Below are positions 51,689 through 63,641 of a stretch of DNA of 64,000 nucleotides, piece by piece. A program made the position numbers and the translations under genes. The DNA comes from REEB95 sp963762425 (GTDB taxonomy: Bacteria; Pseudomonadota; Alphaproteobacteria; ATCC43930; CGMCC-115725): assembly GCA_963762425.1 (NCBI GenBank), contig CAVXKY010000010.1, positions 1 through 64,000 of the forward strand, in the 5' to 3' direction. How positions within the stretch are numbered: position 1 is the first letter of the stretch; every line of letters starts with the position of its first letter. Under the pieces are notes generated by a model. That model searched no databases. It was not told the origin of the DNA and was given only the letters and a program-made list of their open reading frames with translations.

Positions 51689-52177
51689 GTGGATGGGGCG
51701 CTTTCCCTGAGGATCGATCTGCCCGACGAGGCCGCAACCGGCCGCCTCGCCGCGCGCATTGCGTCGCGCGCCCAGAAGGGCGACGTGATCGCGCTGTCGG
51801 GCCCGCTCGGCAGCGGCAAGACCAGCTTCGCCCGGGCATTCATCCGCGCCTGCGGCCTCGACGCGGCGGAGGTGCCGAGCCCCACCTTCATGCTGGTCGA
51901 GGTTTACGACGGCGGCGCCGGCCCGCTCTCCTGGCCGGTCTGGCATTTCGATCTCTACCGCATCGAGCAGCCCGAGGAGATTCGCGAACTCGGGCTGGAC
52001 GAGGCGCTGGCCGAGGGCATCTGCCTGATCGAATGGCCGGAGCGTCTGGGCGCGTATCTCCCGGCCGAACGTCTCGACCTGGCCTTGGCCATGGGGAAGC
52101 ACGAGACCGCGCGCGTCGCATCTCTGTCCGGCACGCTCTCCTGGCAAAAGCGGCTCGAGGGCATCAAGGGTGATTGA
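51689..52177 (+). CDS. tsaE: tRNA threonylcarbamoyladenosine ATPase TsaE
   Basis: 162 residues from a GTG: Walker A SGPLGSGKTSFARAFI, SPTFMLVEVYDG, and WHFDLYRIEQPEEIRELGLD, all TsaE features. It works with TsaB and TsaD to make t6A. Its stop overlaps the GTG of amgK by eight bases. Confidence 0.95.
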   Translation: MDGALSLRIDLPDEAATGRLAARIASRAQKGDVIALSGPLGSGKTSFARAFIRACGLDAAEVPSPTFMLVEVYDGGAGPLSWPVWHFDLYRIEQPEEIRELGLDEALAEGICLIEWPERLGAYLPAERLDLALAMGKHETARVASLSGTLSWQKRLEGIKGD

Positions 52178-53173
52178 ACGCGCCACCCATATCGAGCGGT
52201 TTTTGAGCCAGGCAGGCTGGAGCGCAGCCCAGCGCGATCCCTTGCCGGGCGACGCGTCTTTCCGCCGTTATGTGCGGCTGACCGGCCCGAGAACGCCCGC
52301 GCGCTGCTCATGGACGCCGCCCCGCCCCGGGAAAACGTGCGGGCCTATCTCGCCGTGGCGCGGCTGTTGCGGGGATTGGGCCTGGGCTCGCCCGCCATCC
52401 TCAACCAGGACGCCGAGCACGGCCTTTTGCTGATCGAGGATCTGGGCGACGACACCTATACGCGGCTCCTGGCGCAAGGCGAGGATGAGGAGCCGCTTTA
52501 CGCTCTCGCTGTCGACGTTCTGATCGAGCTGACGCGGCGCTTCAAGCCCAAGGAGGCGCCGGGCTTGCCGGCTTACGACGACGAGCGGCTGTTGAACGAA
52601 GCCGCGCTGCTGGTCGATTGGTATTGGCCGGCGGTTTCCGGCAAGAAGGCCGATCCCGGTTTGCGCGCGGAGTATCTCGGCTTGTGGCGCGATCTCTTCC
52701 CGCTGGCGCGAAGCGTGCCCTCGACGCTGGTGCTGCGCGACTATCACGTCGACAATCTGATGCGCGTTCCCAACCGTTCCGGTCTCTTGGCTTGCGGCCT
52801 GCTCGATTTCCAGGACGCGGTGCTGGGGCCGTTAAGCTACGACCTGGTCTCGCTCTTGGAAGACGCGCGGCGTGACATCGCGCCCGATCTGGCCCAACGC
52901 ATGAAACAACGTTATCTCGACGCCTTTCCCGCCATCGACCGGAGGGATTTCGACGCCTCTTATGCCGTGCTCGGCGCGCAACGCCACGCCAAGGTGATAG
53001 GCATCTTCACCCGGCTCAGTCAACGCGACCGCAAGCCGCAATATTTGTCCCACATCCCGCGCGTCTGGCGGCTGCTGGAGCGCAGCCTCAAGCACCCCGA
53101 TCTGGCGCTCATGGCGCGCTGGTTCGAGGCCCATTTCCCGCCCTCCGCGCGCCGCGTCCCGCCAACACCATGA
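52170..53173 (+). CDS. amgK: N-acetylmuramate/N-acetylglucosamine 1-kinase AmgK (one frameshift)
   Basis: About 334 residues of an aminoglycoside-phosphotransferase fold. PGDASFRRYVRLTG at the N-terminus is followed, after an indel near 52290, by LLIEDLGDDTYTRLL. The catalytic loop is LRDYHVDNLM and the metal motif is LLDFQDAVLGPLSYDLVSLL. AmgK phosphorylates MurNAc and GlcNAc on C1 in the peptidoglycan recycling route that bypasses GlmU/GlmM. The next gene, murU, supports this. Confidence 0.92.
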
Positions 53174-53901
53174 AACAATCCCCCGCCATTCCCGAGACCA
53201 CCATCGTTCTCGCCGCCGGGCGCGGCAAGCGCATGGGCGCGCTCACCGATTCCGTACCCAAGCCGCTGATCAAGATCGAAGGCCGCGCCTTGATCGATCA
53301 CGCGCTCGACCGCCTGGCCCAAGCCGGGGTCAAGCGCGCGGTGGTCAATCTCCATTATTTGGGCGACGTCATCGAGCGCCACTTGAAGCCGCGCCGCGAC
53401 ATCGCCGTCGAATTCTCGCGCGAGGAAACGGCGCTCGAGACCGGCGGCGGCATCAAGAAGGCGCTGCCCTTGCTGGGCGAGACCTTCTACGCCGTCAACG
53501 CCGACGTGTTCTGGCTCGACGGCAAGCTGCCGGCACTGGCGCGGCTCGCGCGCAAATTCTCTTCCGAACCGTTCGACGCGGTGTTGCTGATGCAGCGCGC
53601 CACCACCGCCGTGGGCTATGACGGTCCGGGCGATTTCTTCCTCGATCCCCTGGGGCGGCTGCGCCGCCGCCGCGAGCGCGAGGTCGCGCCCCAGGTCTTC
53701 GCCGGGGTCGAAATCCTGCACCGCCGCCTGTTCGATGAGGCGCCCGAGGGCGCGTTCTCGATCAACCTGCTGTGGGACCGCGCCATCGAACGGGGCCGGC
53801 TCGGCGGGCTGGTGCATGACGGCGAGTGGTATCACATCGGCACGCCGTCCGGCCTCGCCGCCGCCAACGAACGCCTCGACAGCCACCGCGTCGAACGCTG
53901 A
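53170..53901 (+). CDS. murU: MurNAc-1-phosphate uridylyltransferase MurU
   Basis: 243 residues: VLAAGRGKRMGALTDSVPKP, the nucleotidyltransferase G-x-G-x-R-M motif and lysine, then NLHYLGDVIERHL and YAVNADVFWLDG. It uridylates MurNAc-1-P to UDP-MurNAc, bypassing the fosfomycin target MurA. It overlaps amgK by four bases, a classic pair. Confidence 0.93.
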   Translation: MKQSPAIPETTIVLAAGRGKRMGALTDSVPKPLIKIEGRALIDHALDRLAQAGVKRAVVNLHYLGDVIERHLKPRRDIAVEFSREETALETGGGIKKALPLLGETFYAVNADVFWLDGKLPALARLARKFSSEPFDAVLLMQRATTAVGYDGPGDFFLDPLGRLRRRREREVAPQVFAGVEILHRRLFDEAPEGAFSINLLWDRAIERGRLGGLVHDGEWYHIGTPSGLAAANERLDSHRVER

Positions 53902-53905
53902 CCCC

Positions 53906-56890
53906 ATGACCAGGCGCGCGGTCTTTTCGATAGCGCCGGAACTGCCCTTTCTCGACGCGCTGGTGGCGGGGCTGCTGAAGCTCGCCCAGGGCGATCCGCT
54001 CGCCTTGGCGCGTTTGACCGTGCTGCTGCCGACGCGCCGCGCCGCCCGCGCCCTGGGCGAGGCCTTCCTGCGCCAGGGCAAGGGCAGGCCGCTGCTGCTG
54101 CCGCGGCTGATGCCGGTGGGCGATCTCGACGCCGAGGAATTGAACCTTTTGTCCGAGGAGAGCGAATCGGGCGGCGGCGGCGACATTCCGCCCGCCATCC
54201 CCGAGGCGACCAGGCGGTTGAAGCTCACGCGGCTGGTGCTGGCCTGGGGCAAATCCGCCGGCGTCGAGGCCATGAGCGCGGCGCAGGCGGCGCCCCTGGC
54301 CGCCGAGTTGGCGCGCTTTCTCGACGAAGCCGCGACCGAGGGCTGCGACTTCGCCAAGCTCAAGGAGCTGGCGCCCGAACGCCACGCCGCGCATTGGCAA
54401 CAGGTGCTCCAATTCCTCGCCATCGTCACCGAATTCTGGCCCAAGGAACTGGAGGATCTGGGCGGGCTCGATCCGGCTTCGCGGCGCAATCTGGTGCTGC
54501 AACGCCAGGCCGAAGCCTGGACCCGGTCGCCGCCCGCGCACCCTGTCATCGCCGCCGGCATCACCGGCTCGGTGCCGGCGGTGGCGGAACTCATCAAGGT
54601 GGTGGCGGGATTGCCGCAGGGCATGGTGGTGCTGCCCGGGCTCGATCAGGCCGCCGACGCCGAGACCTGGGACGCGGTCATTCTCGATCCCAGCCATCCG
54701 CAGCATCTGCTGGCCAGGCTGCTGGCGAAACTCGACGTCGCGCCCAAGGACGTGCGGCCCTGGCCCGCGCCCGGCGTCAAAGGCGGGCCGGTGTCGCGCG
54801 CGGCGCTGATCAAGGAGTCCCTACGCCCGGCCGATGTCAGCCACCGCTGGGGCGCGATCTCCGGCATTACCGACAAGGCGCTCGCCGGGATGCTGCGAGT
54901 CGATTGTCCCGGGCCGCAGGAAGAAGCTTCGGTGATCGCGCTGCTGCTGCGCCAGAAGCTCGAGACGCCGGGCGCAACCGCCGCGCTGGTGACGCCCGAC
55001 CGCGATCTCGCCCGCCGCGTCGCCGGTGAATTGCGGCGCTGGGGCATCGAGATCGACGATTCCGCCGGATTGCCGCTCGCCGCCTCGCCGCCCGGCGTGT
55101 TCCTGCGCCTGGTGCTGAACGCGGCGGCCGGGAAACTGGCGCCGCTGCCGCTCTTGTCCCTGTTGAAGCATCCCTTGGCCGCTTGCGGTCTCGCGCCCGC
55201 GCGTTTCCGCGAATTGGCGCGCAAATCGGAACTCGACGCTTTGCGCGGGCCCGCGTCCGGCGCCGGGCCTCGACGGGCTGATCGATGCGGTTTCGGATTC
55301 CGATCTCAAGGATTTCGTTTCGCGCATCGGCCGAAGCCTGTCACCGCTGATATCCCTGCTCGAAATCCCCCAAGGCCGCGCTCGCCGATCTCATCCAGAC
55401 TCATGTTGCCGCCGCCGAGGCTTTGGCGGCGAGCGACCAGGCCAAGGGTCCCGCCAATCTCTGGCGCGAAGAGGCCGGCGAGGCGGTTGCGCTCCATGTG
55501 AGCGGGCTGCTCGAAGCGGCGCACGGGTTTCCGCCGCTATCCGGCGCCGATTATCCCGCGCTGTTCGAGGCGTTGCTCGCGGGCGTGGTGGTGCGGCCCG
55601 CCTATGGCCGCCATCCGCGCCTGTTCATCTGGGGCCTGCTCGAGGCGCGCCTGCAACAGGCCGATCTCATGGTGCTCGGCGGCTTGAACGAAGGCGTGTG
55701 GCCGCCCCGCTCCGACAGCGATCCCTGGCTGTCGCGGCCGATGCGGCGGGATTTCGGCCTGCCGCCGCCCGAGCGGCGCATCGGCGCCGCGGCGCATGAT
55801 TTCGCCCAGTGCCTGGGCGCGCGCGAGGTGGTGCTGACCCGGGCCTCGCGGGTCGAGGGCACGCCCACCGTGCCGTCGCGCTGGCTGTTGCGGCTCGACA
55901 CCGTGCTGCGCGCGGTGAAGCTCGAGGAAAAGCTCTGGCACGGCCACGCCAAGCAGGGCGCGCCCCTGGCCTGGCAACGCCTGCTCGACGATCCGGGCGG
56001 CCCACCCGCGCCGGTGAGCCGCCCGCGCCCAGACCGCCGCTCGCGGCCCGGCCGCGCAAGTTTTCGGTGACCTCGGTCGAGACCTGGATCCGCGATCCCT
56101 ACGCGATCTATGCGCGCCATATCCTGCGCCTCCGGCCGTTCGAGCCCATCGACCAGGACCCGGGCGTGGCCGAGCGCGGCATCTTCATCCACGCCGCGCT
56201 CGACCGCTTCCTGAAAGAACATCCGGCGCGATCTGCCCGAGAGCGCCGAGGCCGATCTGTTGCGCATCGGCCGCGAGGCATTCGGCGCGAGCCTCGAACG
56301 CGCCAGCGTGCGCGAATTCTGGTGGCCGCGTTTCGAGCGCGTGGCCTCCTGGCTGGTCGGCGTTCGAGCGCGAACGCCGAAGCGCGATCGCGCAAAGCTT
56401 CAGCGAGATCGAAGGGTCGCTCGTCCTGCCCGGCCAAGGCGGGCGACTTCACGCTGTCGGGCAAGGCCGACCGCATCGACCGCTTCAAGCGACGGCAGCC
56501 TCGCCATCCTCGATTACAAGACCGGCGTGCTGCCCTCGCCCGGCGAGATCAAGGCGGGCTACGCGCCGCAGCTCCGCTCGGAAGCCGCCATCGCCGAGGC
56601 CGGGCGGCTTTCCGGGCGTCGCGGCCGCGCGCGGTCGCGTCGCTGCTTTATTGGCGGCTGTCGGGCGGCGATCCGGCGGGCGAGGAAAAACCGGCGGCGC
56701 GCGACCCGGCAGCCGTGGCCGCGTTGGCGTCGTTAGGCGCTCGCCGGCCTCAAGAAGCTGATCGCGCATTTCGACGATCCCAAGACGCCTTACCGCTCGC
56801 TGCCGCAGCCGGAACGGGCGCCGCGCTATTCCGATTACACCCATCTGGCGCGGGTCAAGGAATGGCTCGTTGGGCGCGGGGACCGAATGA
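53906..56890 (+). CDS. addB: AddB double-strand break repair helicase-nuclease subunit (several frameshifts)
   Basis: The frame is intact to about 55255 (LTVLLPTRRAARALGEAFLR, LMPVGDLDAEE, AALVTPDRDLARRVAGELRR). It then breaks repeatedly, but AddB sequence continues: GLNEGVWPPRSDSDPWLSRP, FSVTSVETWIRDPYAIYARH, ERGIFIHAALDRFL and AILDYKTG, the nuclease motif. AddB has a degenerate helicase and a C-terminal nuclease. The end (GAGTE-stop) overlaps the addA ATG. The indels are most economically sequence errors. Confidence 0.88.
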
Positions 56891-59800
56891 TCGAAACCCG
56901 ATCCGGCCTTCCACCAGCGCCGCGCCTCCGCCCGCGACACCTCGGTCTGGGTCGCGGCCTCGGCCGGCACCGGCAAGACCAAGGTCTTGACCGACCGCGT
57001 GCTGTCGCTGCTGCTTTCGGGCAGCCGGCCCGAGCGTATCCTGTGTTTGACCTTCACCAAGGCTGCGGCGGCCGAGATGGCGATCCGCGTCAACGACCGC
57101 TTGAGCGACTGGGCGACGGTGAACGGCGCGCGGCTGCGCTCCCAGCTCAAGCATCTCACCGGCGAGGAGCCCGATCCCGACACCATCGACCGCGCGCGCC
57201 GCTTGTTCGCCCGCGTGCTCGACGCGCCGGGCGGCTTGCGCATCGACACCATCCACGCCTTCTGCCAGTCGCTGCTGCGCCGCTTCCCGATCGAAGCCAA
57301 TGTCCCGCCGCATTTCCAGGTGATGGAGGAGCGCAGCGCCGCCGAGGCGATGGAACAGGCGCGCGCGCAGGTGCTGGCGCGCGCCCGCGCCGGGAAGGAC
57401 GGCGCGCTCAAATCGGCGCTGGCGCTGGTGACCCGGCTGGTGCCGGAACAGGGTTTCGCCGAGCTGATGGATCATCTGGCGCTCGGAACGCGCCCGGTTG
57501 GCCGCTCTCCTGGCCTACGGCCCCGCCGGGGTGGAATCGAAGCTGCGCGCGGTGCTGGGGCTGAAGCCGGGCGAAACCGCCGCGTCCATCCTCGAAGCCG
57601 CCTGCCGCGACCAGGCTTTCGACGGCCCGAGCTCGAAGCGCGCGGCGGCGATGCTGTCGGCCAGCAAGGCCGCAGGACGACAAGGAGCGCGGCGCGCGGC
57701 TCGGTCAGTGGCTGGCGCATCCGGCACGCGCCGCGCCGGCTTCGACGAATATTGCCGGGCCTTTTTCACCAAGGACGGGGGCAAGCGCGCAACGTCTTCA
57801 TGACCAAGTCCCTGGCCGACGCCGTCGCCCGATCTGGCCGTGGCGATGGAGGCGGAATTCGCCCGGCTGGAACGGGTGCGCGCGCGGCACGGCGCGGCGC
57901 TGATGGCGGATGCGACATCCGCGCTGCTGCGTCTGGGCGGCGCGGTGCTGGCCGCCTACGAGTCCATCAAGGCCTCGCGCGCGCTGCTCGATTTCGACGA
58001 TCTGGTGCTCAAATCCGCGGTCCTGCTCGACGGCCGGGCGTCGCGCCCTGGGTGCTGTTACAAGCTCGACGGCGGCATCGACCACATCCTGATCGACGAG
58101 GCGCAGGACACCAATCCCGAGCAATGGCGGGTGGTGGCGGCGCTGGCCGAGGAATTCTTCTCCGGCCAGGGCGCGCGCGAGGCAGATCGCGCACCGTCTT
58201 CGCCGTGGGCGACGTCAAGCAATCGATCTTCAGCTTCCAGCGCGCCGATCCCGCCGAAATTCCTGCGCATGCGCGCGGCATTTCGAGGAGCGCGTCAAGG
58301 CGGCGCAGGCCGAAATGGGACGTGGTCGAGCTCGAAACCTCCTTCCGCTCCACCGCCGGCGATGCTGGAAGCGGTCGACGCCGTCTTCGCCGCGGCCGCG
58401 GCGCGCGACGGCGTCGCGCTCGACGGCGCGCGAGATCCGCCACGAGGCCTTCCGCGTCGGGCGCGGCCGGGCTGGTCGAACTCTGGCCGCCGGTCGGGCC
58501 CGAGCGAAGGCGAGCCGCCCGAGCCCTGGGACGCGCCGCTTGTCGCAGTCGCAAAGCCGCGCTGCCGGCGGCGCGGCTCGCCGCTGGCGATGGCGGCCAA
58601 GATCGAGCGCTGGCTCGACACGGCGAGAAGCTGGAAGCGCACGAACCGCCGCATCACGCCCGGCGACGTCATGGTGCTGGTGCGCCGGCGCACGCCTTTC
58701 GTCGGCGCGCTGGTGCGCGCGCTGAAGGAGCGCGGCGTGCCGGTCGCCGGGCGTCGATCGCATGCTCCTGACCGAGCAGCTCGCGGTCGAGGACATGGTG
58801 GCGCTCGGCCAATTTCCTGCTGCTGCCCGAGGACGATCTGACCCTGGCCATGCGTGCTGAAGGGCCCGCTGTTCGGCTTCGGCGAGGACGCGCTGTTCGA
58901 GCTGGCCTGGCGGCGCGAAGGGCCGTCTGTGGAACGAGCTGCGCCGCCGCGCCGCCGACCGGCCGGAATTCCGCGCACGCCGCCGACGAGCTGGCCGAGC
59001 TGCTGGCGCAAGGCCGATTTCATGCCGCCCTACGAGCTCTTCGCCGAGGTGCTGGGCGCGCGCGGCGGCCGGCGCAAGATGCTCGCGCCGGCTCGGGCCC
59101 GAGGCGGCCGATCCGCTCGACGAGTTGCTGGCGGCCGCGCTCGGCCTATGAGCGCGGCCACGGCGCCGTCGCTGCAAGGGTTTCTCCACTGGCTGGTGCT
59201 GGGCGAGCTCGAGATCAAGCGCGATCTCGACAACGACAGCGGCCGCGACGAGGTGCGCGATCATGACCGTGCATGGCGCCAAGGGGCTCGAGGCGCCGAT
59301 GGTGTTCCTGCCCGACACGCTGCAGGTGCCGCACAGCCGACGCCGCCGCCTGGTGTGGAGCGCGGCGACGGGCTGCCGCTCTGGCTGCGCGCAGCGGCGA
59401 TCGCGCGCCGGCGGCGCGGCCGCGCGCGCAGGCAGCGCAACCGCAAGCGCGACCAGGAATATCGCCGGCTGCTCTACGTCGCGATGACCCGCGCCGAGGA
59501 CCGGCTTTATGTCTGCGGCTGGCAGACGCAAGGCGGCCGCCCGAGGGCAACTGGTACGAGTTCATCGCGGCCGGGCTCGAAGGCGGCGGGCGGCGAGAGC
59601 TTCGCATTCGACGCGGGCAAGGCTGGACCGGCGACGACGGCTGGGCAGGCGACGGGCTGCGCCTGGTCATCGCGCCAGACGGCGCAAGACCGAGGAACCG
59701 GCAAGCCGGCGCGGCGCGCGCGCGCCGGCAAGTCCGCGCTGCCGGACTGGGCGCAGGCATCACCGCCAAGCCCGAGCCGTCGCCGCCCAGGCCGCTGGCG

Positions 59801-60420
59801 CCGTCGCGGCCGCGCGCGCGCCGAGCCGGCGGTGCGCTCGCCCTTGCGGCGGCGACGCAGGGCGCCGGCTTCCGGCGCGGCCTGCTGGTCCATCGCCTGC
59901 TGCAAAGCCTGCCCGAGCTGGCCCCCGGCAGAGCGCGAGGCGGCGGCGCGAGCGCTTCCTGGCGCTGCCGGTGCACGCTCTCGCCGCGCGACGAGCAGGA
60001 GGCGATCGCGCGCGAGACGCTGGCGGTGCTGGCGCATCCCGATTTCGCGCCGCTGTTCGCGCCCCGGCTCGCGCGGCCGAGGTGCCGGTCGTCGGGCTGA
60101 TCGGCGGGTCGCGCGCGTCTCCGGGCAGATCGACCGGCTGGTGGTGACCGGCGACGAGGTGCTGATCGTCGATTACAAGACCCTGCGCCCGGTGCCGGCG
60201 AGCGAAGCCGCGGTGCCGGCGGCCTATCTCGAGCCAGATGGCGGCTTATCGCGCCGCGATCGCGGCGATCTATCCCGGCAAGACGCGATCGCTGCGCGCT
60301 GCTCTGGACCGACGGGCCCGGCGCTGATGCCGATCGGCGCCTGCTCGCTCGCGGCGCTTCCGACTTCGACCGCGCTATTCCTGGCCATGCGTCGCTTGAC
60401 GACTTCGCCGGCTCGCCTAG
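56887..60420 (+). CDS. addA: AddA double-strand break repair helicase-nuclease (many frameshifts)
   Basis: The frame is broken about every 50-200 bases, but conserved pieces appear in order. These are VWVAASAGTGKTKVLTDRVL (Walker A), IDTIHAFCQSLLRRFP, DHILIDEAQDTNPEQWRVV (motif II), FAVGDVKQSIFSFQRADP (motif III), MTVHGAKGLEAP (motif V), RRLLYVAMTRAEDRLYVCGW (motif VI) and DYKTLRP (nuclease). Together they form a RecB-type UvrD helicase plus nuclease. An extra C follows ACC near the start (ACCCGATCC). The 3' end is approximate because of an indel just before the TAG. Confidence 0.85.
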
Positions 60421-60452
60421 CTGTCAGCGTGTCCCGCGATTGGGAGAGTTGC

Positions 60453-60778
60453 ATGAAGCCGACCACCAAGGTCACCGACTCGTCGTTCGACACCGACGTG
60501 CTCGCGCGCCGAGGCCGGTGCTGGTCGATTTCTGGGCGGAATGGTGCGGCCCGTGCAAGATGATCGCGCCCGTTCCTCGAAGAGATCGCGCCGACGATCT
60601 GGGCGGCAAGGTGACGGTCGCCAAGATCAATATCGACGAGAACCCGCAGACGCCGAGCAAATACGGCGTGCACGGCATTCCGACCCTGATGCTGTTCAAG
60701 AACGGCCAGGTCGCCGCCACCAAGATCGGCGCGCTGCCCAAGAGCAAGCTCCTGGAATGGGTGCAGTCGGTCCTGTGA
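60453..60778 (+). CDS. trxA: Thioredoxin (frameshifted)
   Basis: It starts MKPTTKVTDSSFDTDVL; after an indel near 60515 the frame gives PVLVDFWAEWCGPCKMIAPV, with the active-site CGPC. After further extra bases near 60575-60590 it continues GGKVTVAKINIDENPQTPSK, YGVHGIPTLMLFKNG (with cis-Pro) and VAATKIGALPKSKLLEWVQ. It closes the addB-addA-trxA series, an order shared by many Alphaproteobacteria. Confidence 0.92.
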
Positions 60779-60782
60779 TTTT

Positions 60783-60848
60783 CGTCACCCCCGCGAAAGC
60801 GGGGGTCCAGGGTAAAAGACTGGATTCCCGCTTTCGCGGGAATGACGG
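60783..60848. repeat. Extragenic palindromic repeat
   Basis: CACCCCCGCGAAAGCGGGGG, a spacer with TCCAGGGTAAAAGACTGGA, then TTCCCGCTTTCGCGGGAATG. This CCCGCGAAAGCGGG double-hairpin repeat is common between genes in GC-rich Proteobacteria. It follows trxA, and a degraded part of the same type (ATCGCGGGAATGACGG) occurs at 62351-62366. Confidence 0.8.
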
Positions 60849-60987
60849 TTGGATGTCCCCGATAAAAGCGCCCTCCGGCCGCCCGTCTCTACGCGGCCTT
60901 TATGAAGGCAAGCGGTAATCGCCATGGAACCTTAACGGGCGGCGGCCCTTATATCGGGCAACGCTCAACCACCGCAAAGGCCGCCAA

Positions 60988-61116
60988 ATGTCCGCTTCCC
61001 GATTATTGCCGCCCGCAAGGCGCGCGCGCCGCAAGCTGAGCCTGCTTTACGTCGTGACCGCCGCCGTCGCGATGCAGAGCGCGGGCCTCGTCCTCGATCT
61101 TCTCCTGGTTCACTGA
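60988..61116 (+). CDS. Possible small membrane peptide (42 aa)
   Basis: MSASRLLPPARRARRKLSLL starts a basic segment, then a hydrophobic stretch (LYVVTAAVAMQSAGLVLDLL). No clear ribosome binding site precedes it (CCGCCAA). It lies in the 359-base gap between trxA and the convergent cupin gene. Treat as tentative. Confidence 0.35.
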   Translation: MSASRLLPPARRARRKLSLLYVVTAAVAMQSAGLVLDLLLVH

Positions 61117-61137
61117 CCGGGAAGCCGCTCGCCGGCT

Positions 61138-62262
61138 CTAGGCCGACTTGGCCGGCAGATCGGCGAGTTCCGTCTCATAGGCCTCGTCCATCCGCGGCTT
61201 CAGGCCGTGCTTGGCGAGCGCCTCGGCGAACATCTGGCGAACCACCGGCTGTTCGTCGGCATAATCGATCTGGTCGCCGCCGATGCGCCGGCTGATCCAG
61301 GCCTTCGGCACGCCCTGCGCGTTGCGGATCGAGACGACCTCATGCTTGAAGGCGAGATAGCGCGCCGGCGTCGTGCCGGTGTTGAAATGCTGGTGGAACC
61401 ACATGTTGGGCGGCACGATCATGCGTGCCGACCTGCCAGTCGTAGCGCCGCGGCTCCTCGCCCTCCGGCCACATCAGCGAATAGCCCTCGCCGCTCAGGA
61501 TGATCACATGCGCGCCCGGCCCATGCGCAGTGCGCCTTCTTGTAGGTGCCGACCGGGAACTGCGAGATGTGGCTGTTCATCGAGCCCTTCGCCATGTTGA
61601 AGCGGATGTGGCCGCCGCCGGCGCCGCGCTCCTTGGCGGTGATCAGCGGCAGATTGATCGCGTCGGCGACGAAATTGGTGGTCAGCAGCAAGCCCTTCTG
61701 CTCGCCCTTGTTGCCGAAATAGTCGGGCTCGCCGGAGAAGCGGTTCTTGAAATCGTAGCGGCGTGTTGAAGACGAAATCGACGTCGTCGTAGAGATTGAT
61801 GACCGAGCGGCGCATTGGTCACGGCGACGTAGCGCGCCGGTTCGCGGCCCTGGCCGTTGAAATGCTGGTGCCAGCAATTGAGCGGGATGGCGAACAGCGA
61901 CGCCTGCCTTCCATTCGAAGGTGATGCGCTGCGCCGGCATCGTTCCAGACGGTGGTCGAGCCGCGGCCGTCGAGCACGAGGATCATTTCCTCGAACAGCT
62001 GGCGCTGCGGCGCGAGCTTGCCGCCGGCCGGGATCTCGCAGACGTAGCAATCGTTCGACGTGCGCGAGGCCTCGTGGTTGATGTAGACGCCGCGGCCGCC
62101 GCGCCGCGCCCAGGGCTTCAGCTCGACCGTGTGCAGATTCGGCACGTAATGGGCGCCGATGATGTCGAGCCCTTCGCCGCGCACCCAGCGCGTGTAGGGC
62201 GTGTCCTTCTCGGTGGCGAATTTCTTCGCCATTTCATCCGAAACGATCGCGTTCTTGGCCAT
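61138..62262 (-). CDS. Cupin-domain protein, two-cupin dioxygenase-like (frameshifted)
   Basis: About 370 residues when the pieces are joined: MAKNAIVSDEMAKKFATEKD, TSNDCYVCEIPAGGKLAPQR, FEEMILVLDGRGST, LFAIPLNCWHQHFNGQGREP, then a second cupin with IVPPNMWFHQHFNTGTTPAR and AFKHEVVSIRNAQGVPKAWI. Metal-ligand histidines appear in both cupins (WHQHFN and FHQHFN). It resembles gentisate/hydroxyquinol dioxygenase-like or ethanolamine-type cupins; the substrate is unknown. Frameshifts occur near 61430, 61530, 61765, 61815 and 61900. Confidence 0.8.
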
Positions 62263-62385
62263 GCCAGAACTCCCGCAAGATCGGGCCGGCGGGGGGCTTG
62301 GGCCGCTCACCGCCGGCTTGCTCCATCTTAAACTACCATCCGCGCTTGTCATCGCGGGAATGACGGCCGGATGTCCCGGCCCCCG

Positions 62386-63641
62386 TCATTTGTGATCGTA
62401 GGCGCGCTCGCCGTGGGTCGAGAGATCGAGCCCGTCATATTCCTGCTCGGCGGCTGACGCGCAGCGGCAGTAACGAGCGCCAGCAGCTTGATGAGCACGA
62501 AGGTCGCGAGGCCCGACCACGGCGCCGGCAGCGCCCACCGCCATGAGCTGCGCGCTGAGCTGCGTGCCGATGCGTCATGCCCGGCCGCATAGCCGACGCC
62601 GCCCAGAGCCGCGGCTGGCGAAGACCGCGACCAGGAGCGAGCCCAGCATGCCGCCGACGCCGTGCACGGCGAAGACGTCGAGCGAATCGTCGAGCTGCAG
62701 CGTCTGCTTCACGACGCCGGTCGCGGCGAAGCAGCAGCACCCGGCGCCGGCGGCGCCGATGAGCATGGCGCCGATCGGGCCGACGAAGCCCGAGGCGGGG
62801 GTGATGGTGGCGAGGCCCGGCGACGCGCCGGTGACGAGCCCGACCGAGGTCGGCTTGCCGATGCGCAGCCACTCGAGCGCCACCCAGGTCAGCGCCGCGG
62901 TCGAGGCCGCGAAATGGGTCGCGAGCACCGCCATGGCGGCCGTGCCGTTGGCGGCGAGCGCGCTGCCGCCGTTGAAGCCGAACCAGCCGACCCACAGCAT
63001 GCCGGCGCCGACCATGGTCATGCCCGGGCTGTGCGGCGGCGTGCAGGTTGCGCGGGAAGCCGTCGCGCGGCGCCGACCATGATCGCCGCGACCAGCGCCG
63101 AGACGCCCGGCCGTGGTGTGGACGACGATGCCGCCGGCGAAATCCATGCACGCCCGCCTGCGGCGAGCCAGCCGCCGCCCCAGACCCAGTGCGTCACCGG
63201 CAGCATAGACGACCAGCAGCCACAGCGCGCTGAACAGCAGCGACGAAGCCGAAACTTCACCCGCTCGGCGAAGGCGCCGACGATCAGCGCCGGCGTGATG
63301 ATGGCGAAGGTCATCTGGAACAGCGACGAAGACGCTCTCGGGCAGGCCTGCCGGCAGCGTCGTGCCGCCGATGATCGGCGAGGAAGGCCTTGCCCAGGCC
63401 GCCGATCAACGGCGCCGCCGTCGCCGAAGGCCAGGCTGTAGCCGACCAGGCCCCAGATCACCGACACGACGCAGCAGATGGCGAAGCAATGCATCATGAC
63501 CGAGAGCAAGTTGCGCGCCCGCACCAGCCCGCCGTAGAACAGCGCCAGCCCCGGCAGGGTCATGAACAGCACCAGCGCCGAGGCGGCCAGCACCCAGGCG
63601 GTGTCGCCGCTGTCGATCAGCGACGCGTCGGCTGCGTTCAT
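62386..63641 (-). CDS. amt: Ammonium transporter Amt (many frameshifts)
   Basis: Joined pieces give an Amt protein of about 410 residues. They are DTAWVLAASALVLFMTLPGL, ALFYGGLVRARNLLSVMMHC, IITPALIVGAFAERVKF, GWFGFNGGSALAANGTAAMA, FVGPIGAMLIGAAGA and a C-terminus ending STHGERAYDHK. These contain the GLAFFYGG-type and ammonium-filter motifs. No glnK precedes it; upstream on its strand is the rhomboid gene. The frame breaks at least eight times between 62450 and 63400. Confidence 0.9.

Noticed and set aside
53020..54624. 534-residue open frame on the minus strand
   Set aside because: Antisense to murU and addB, which match known families.
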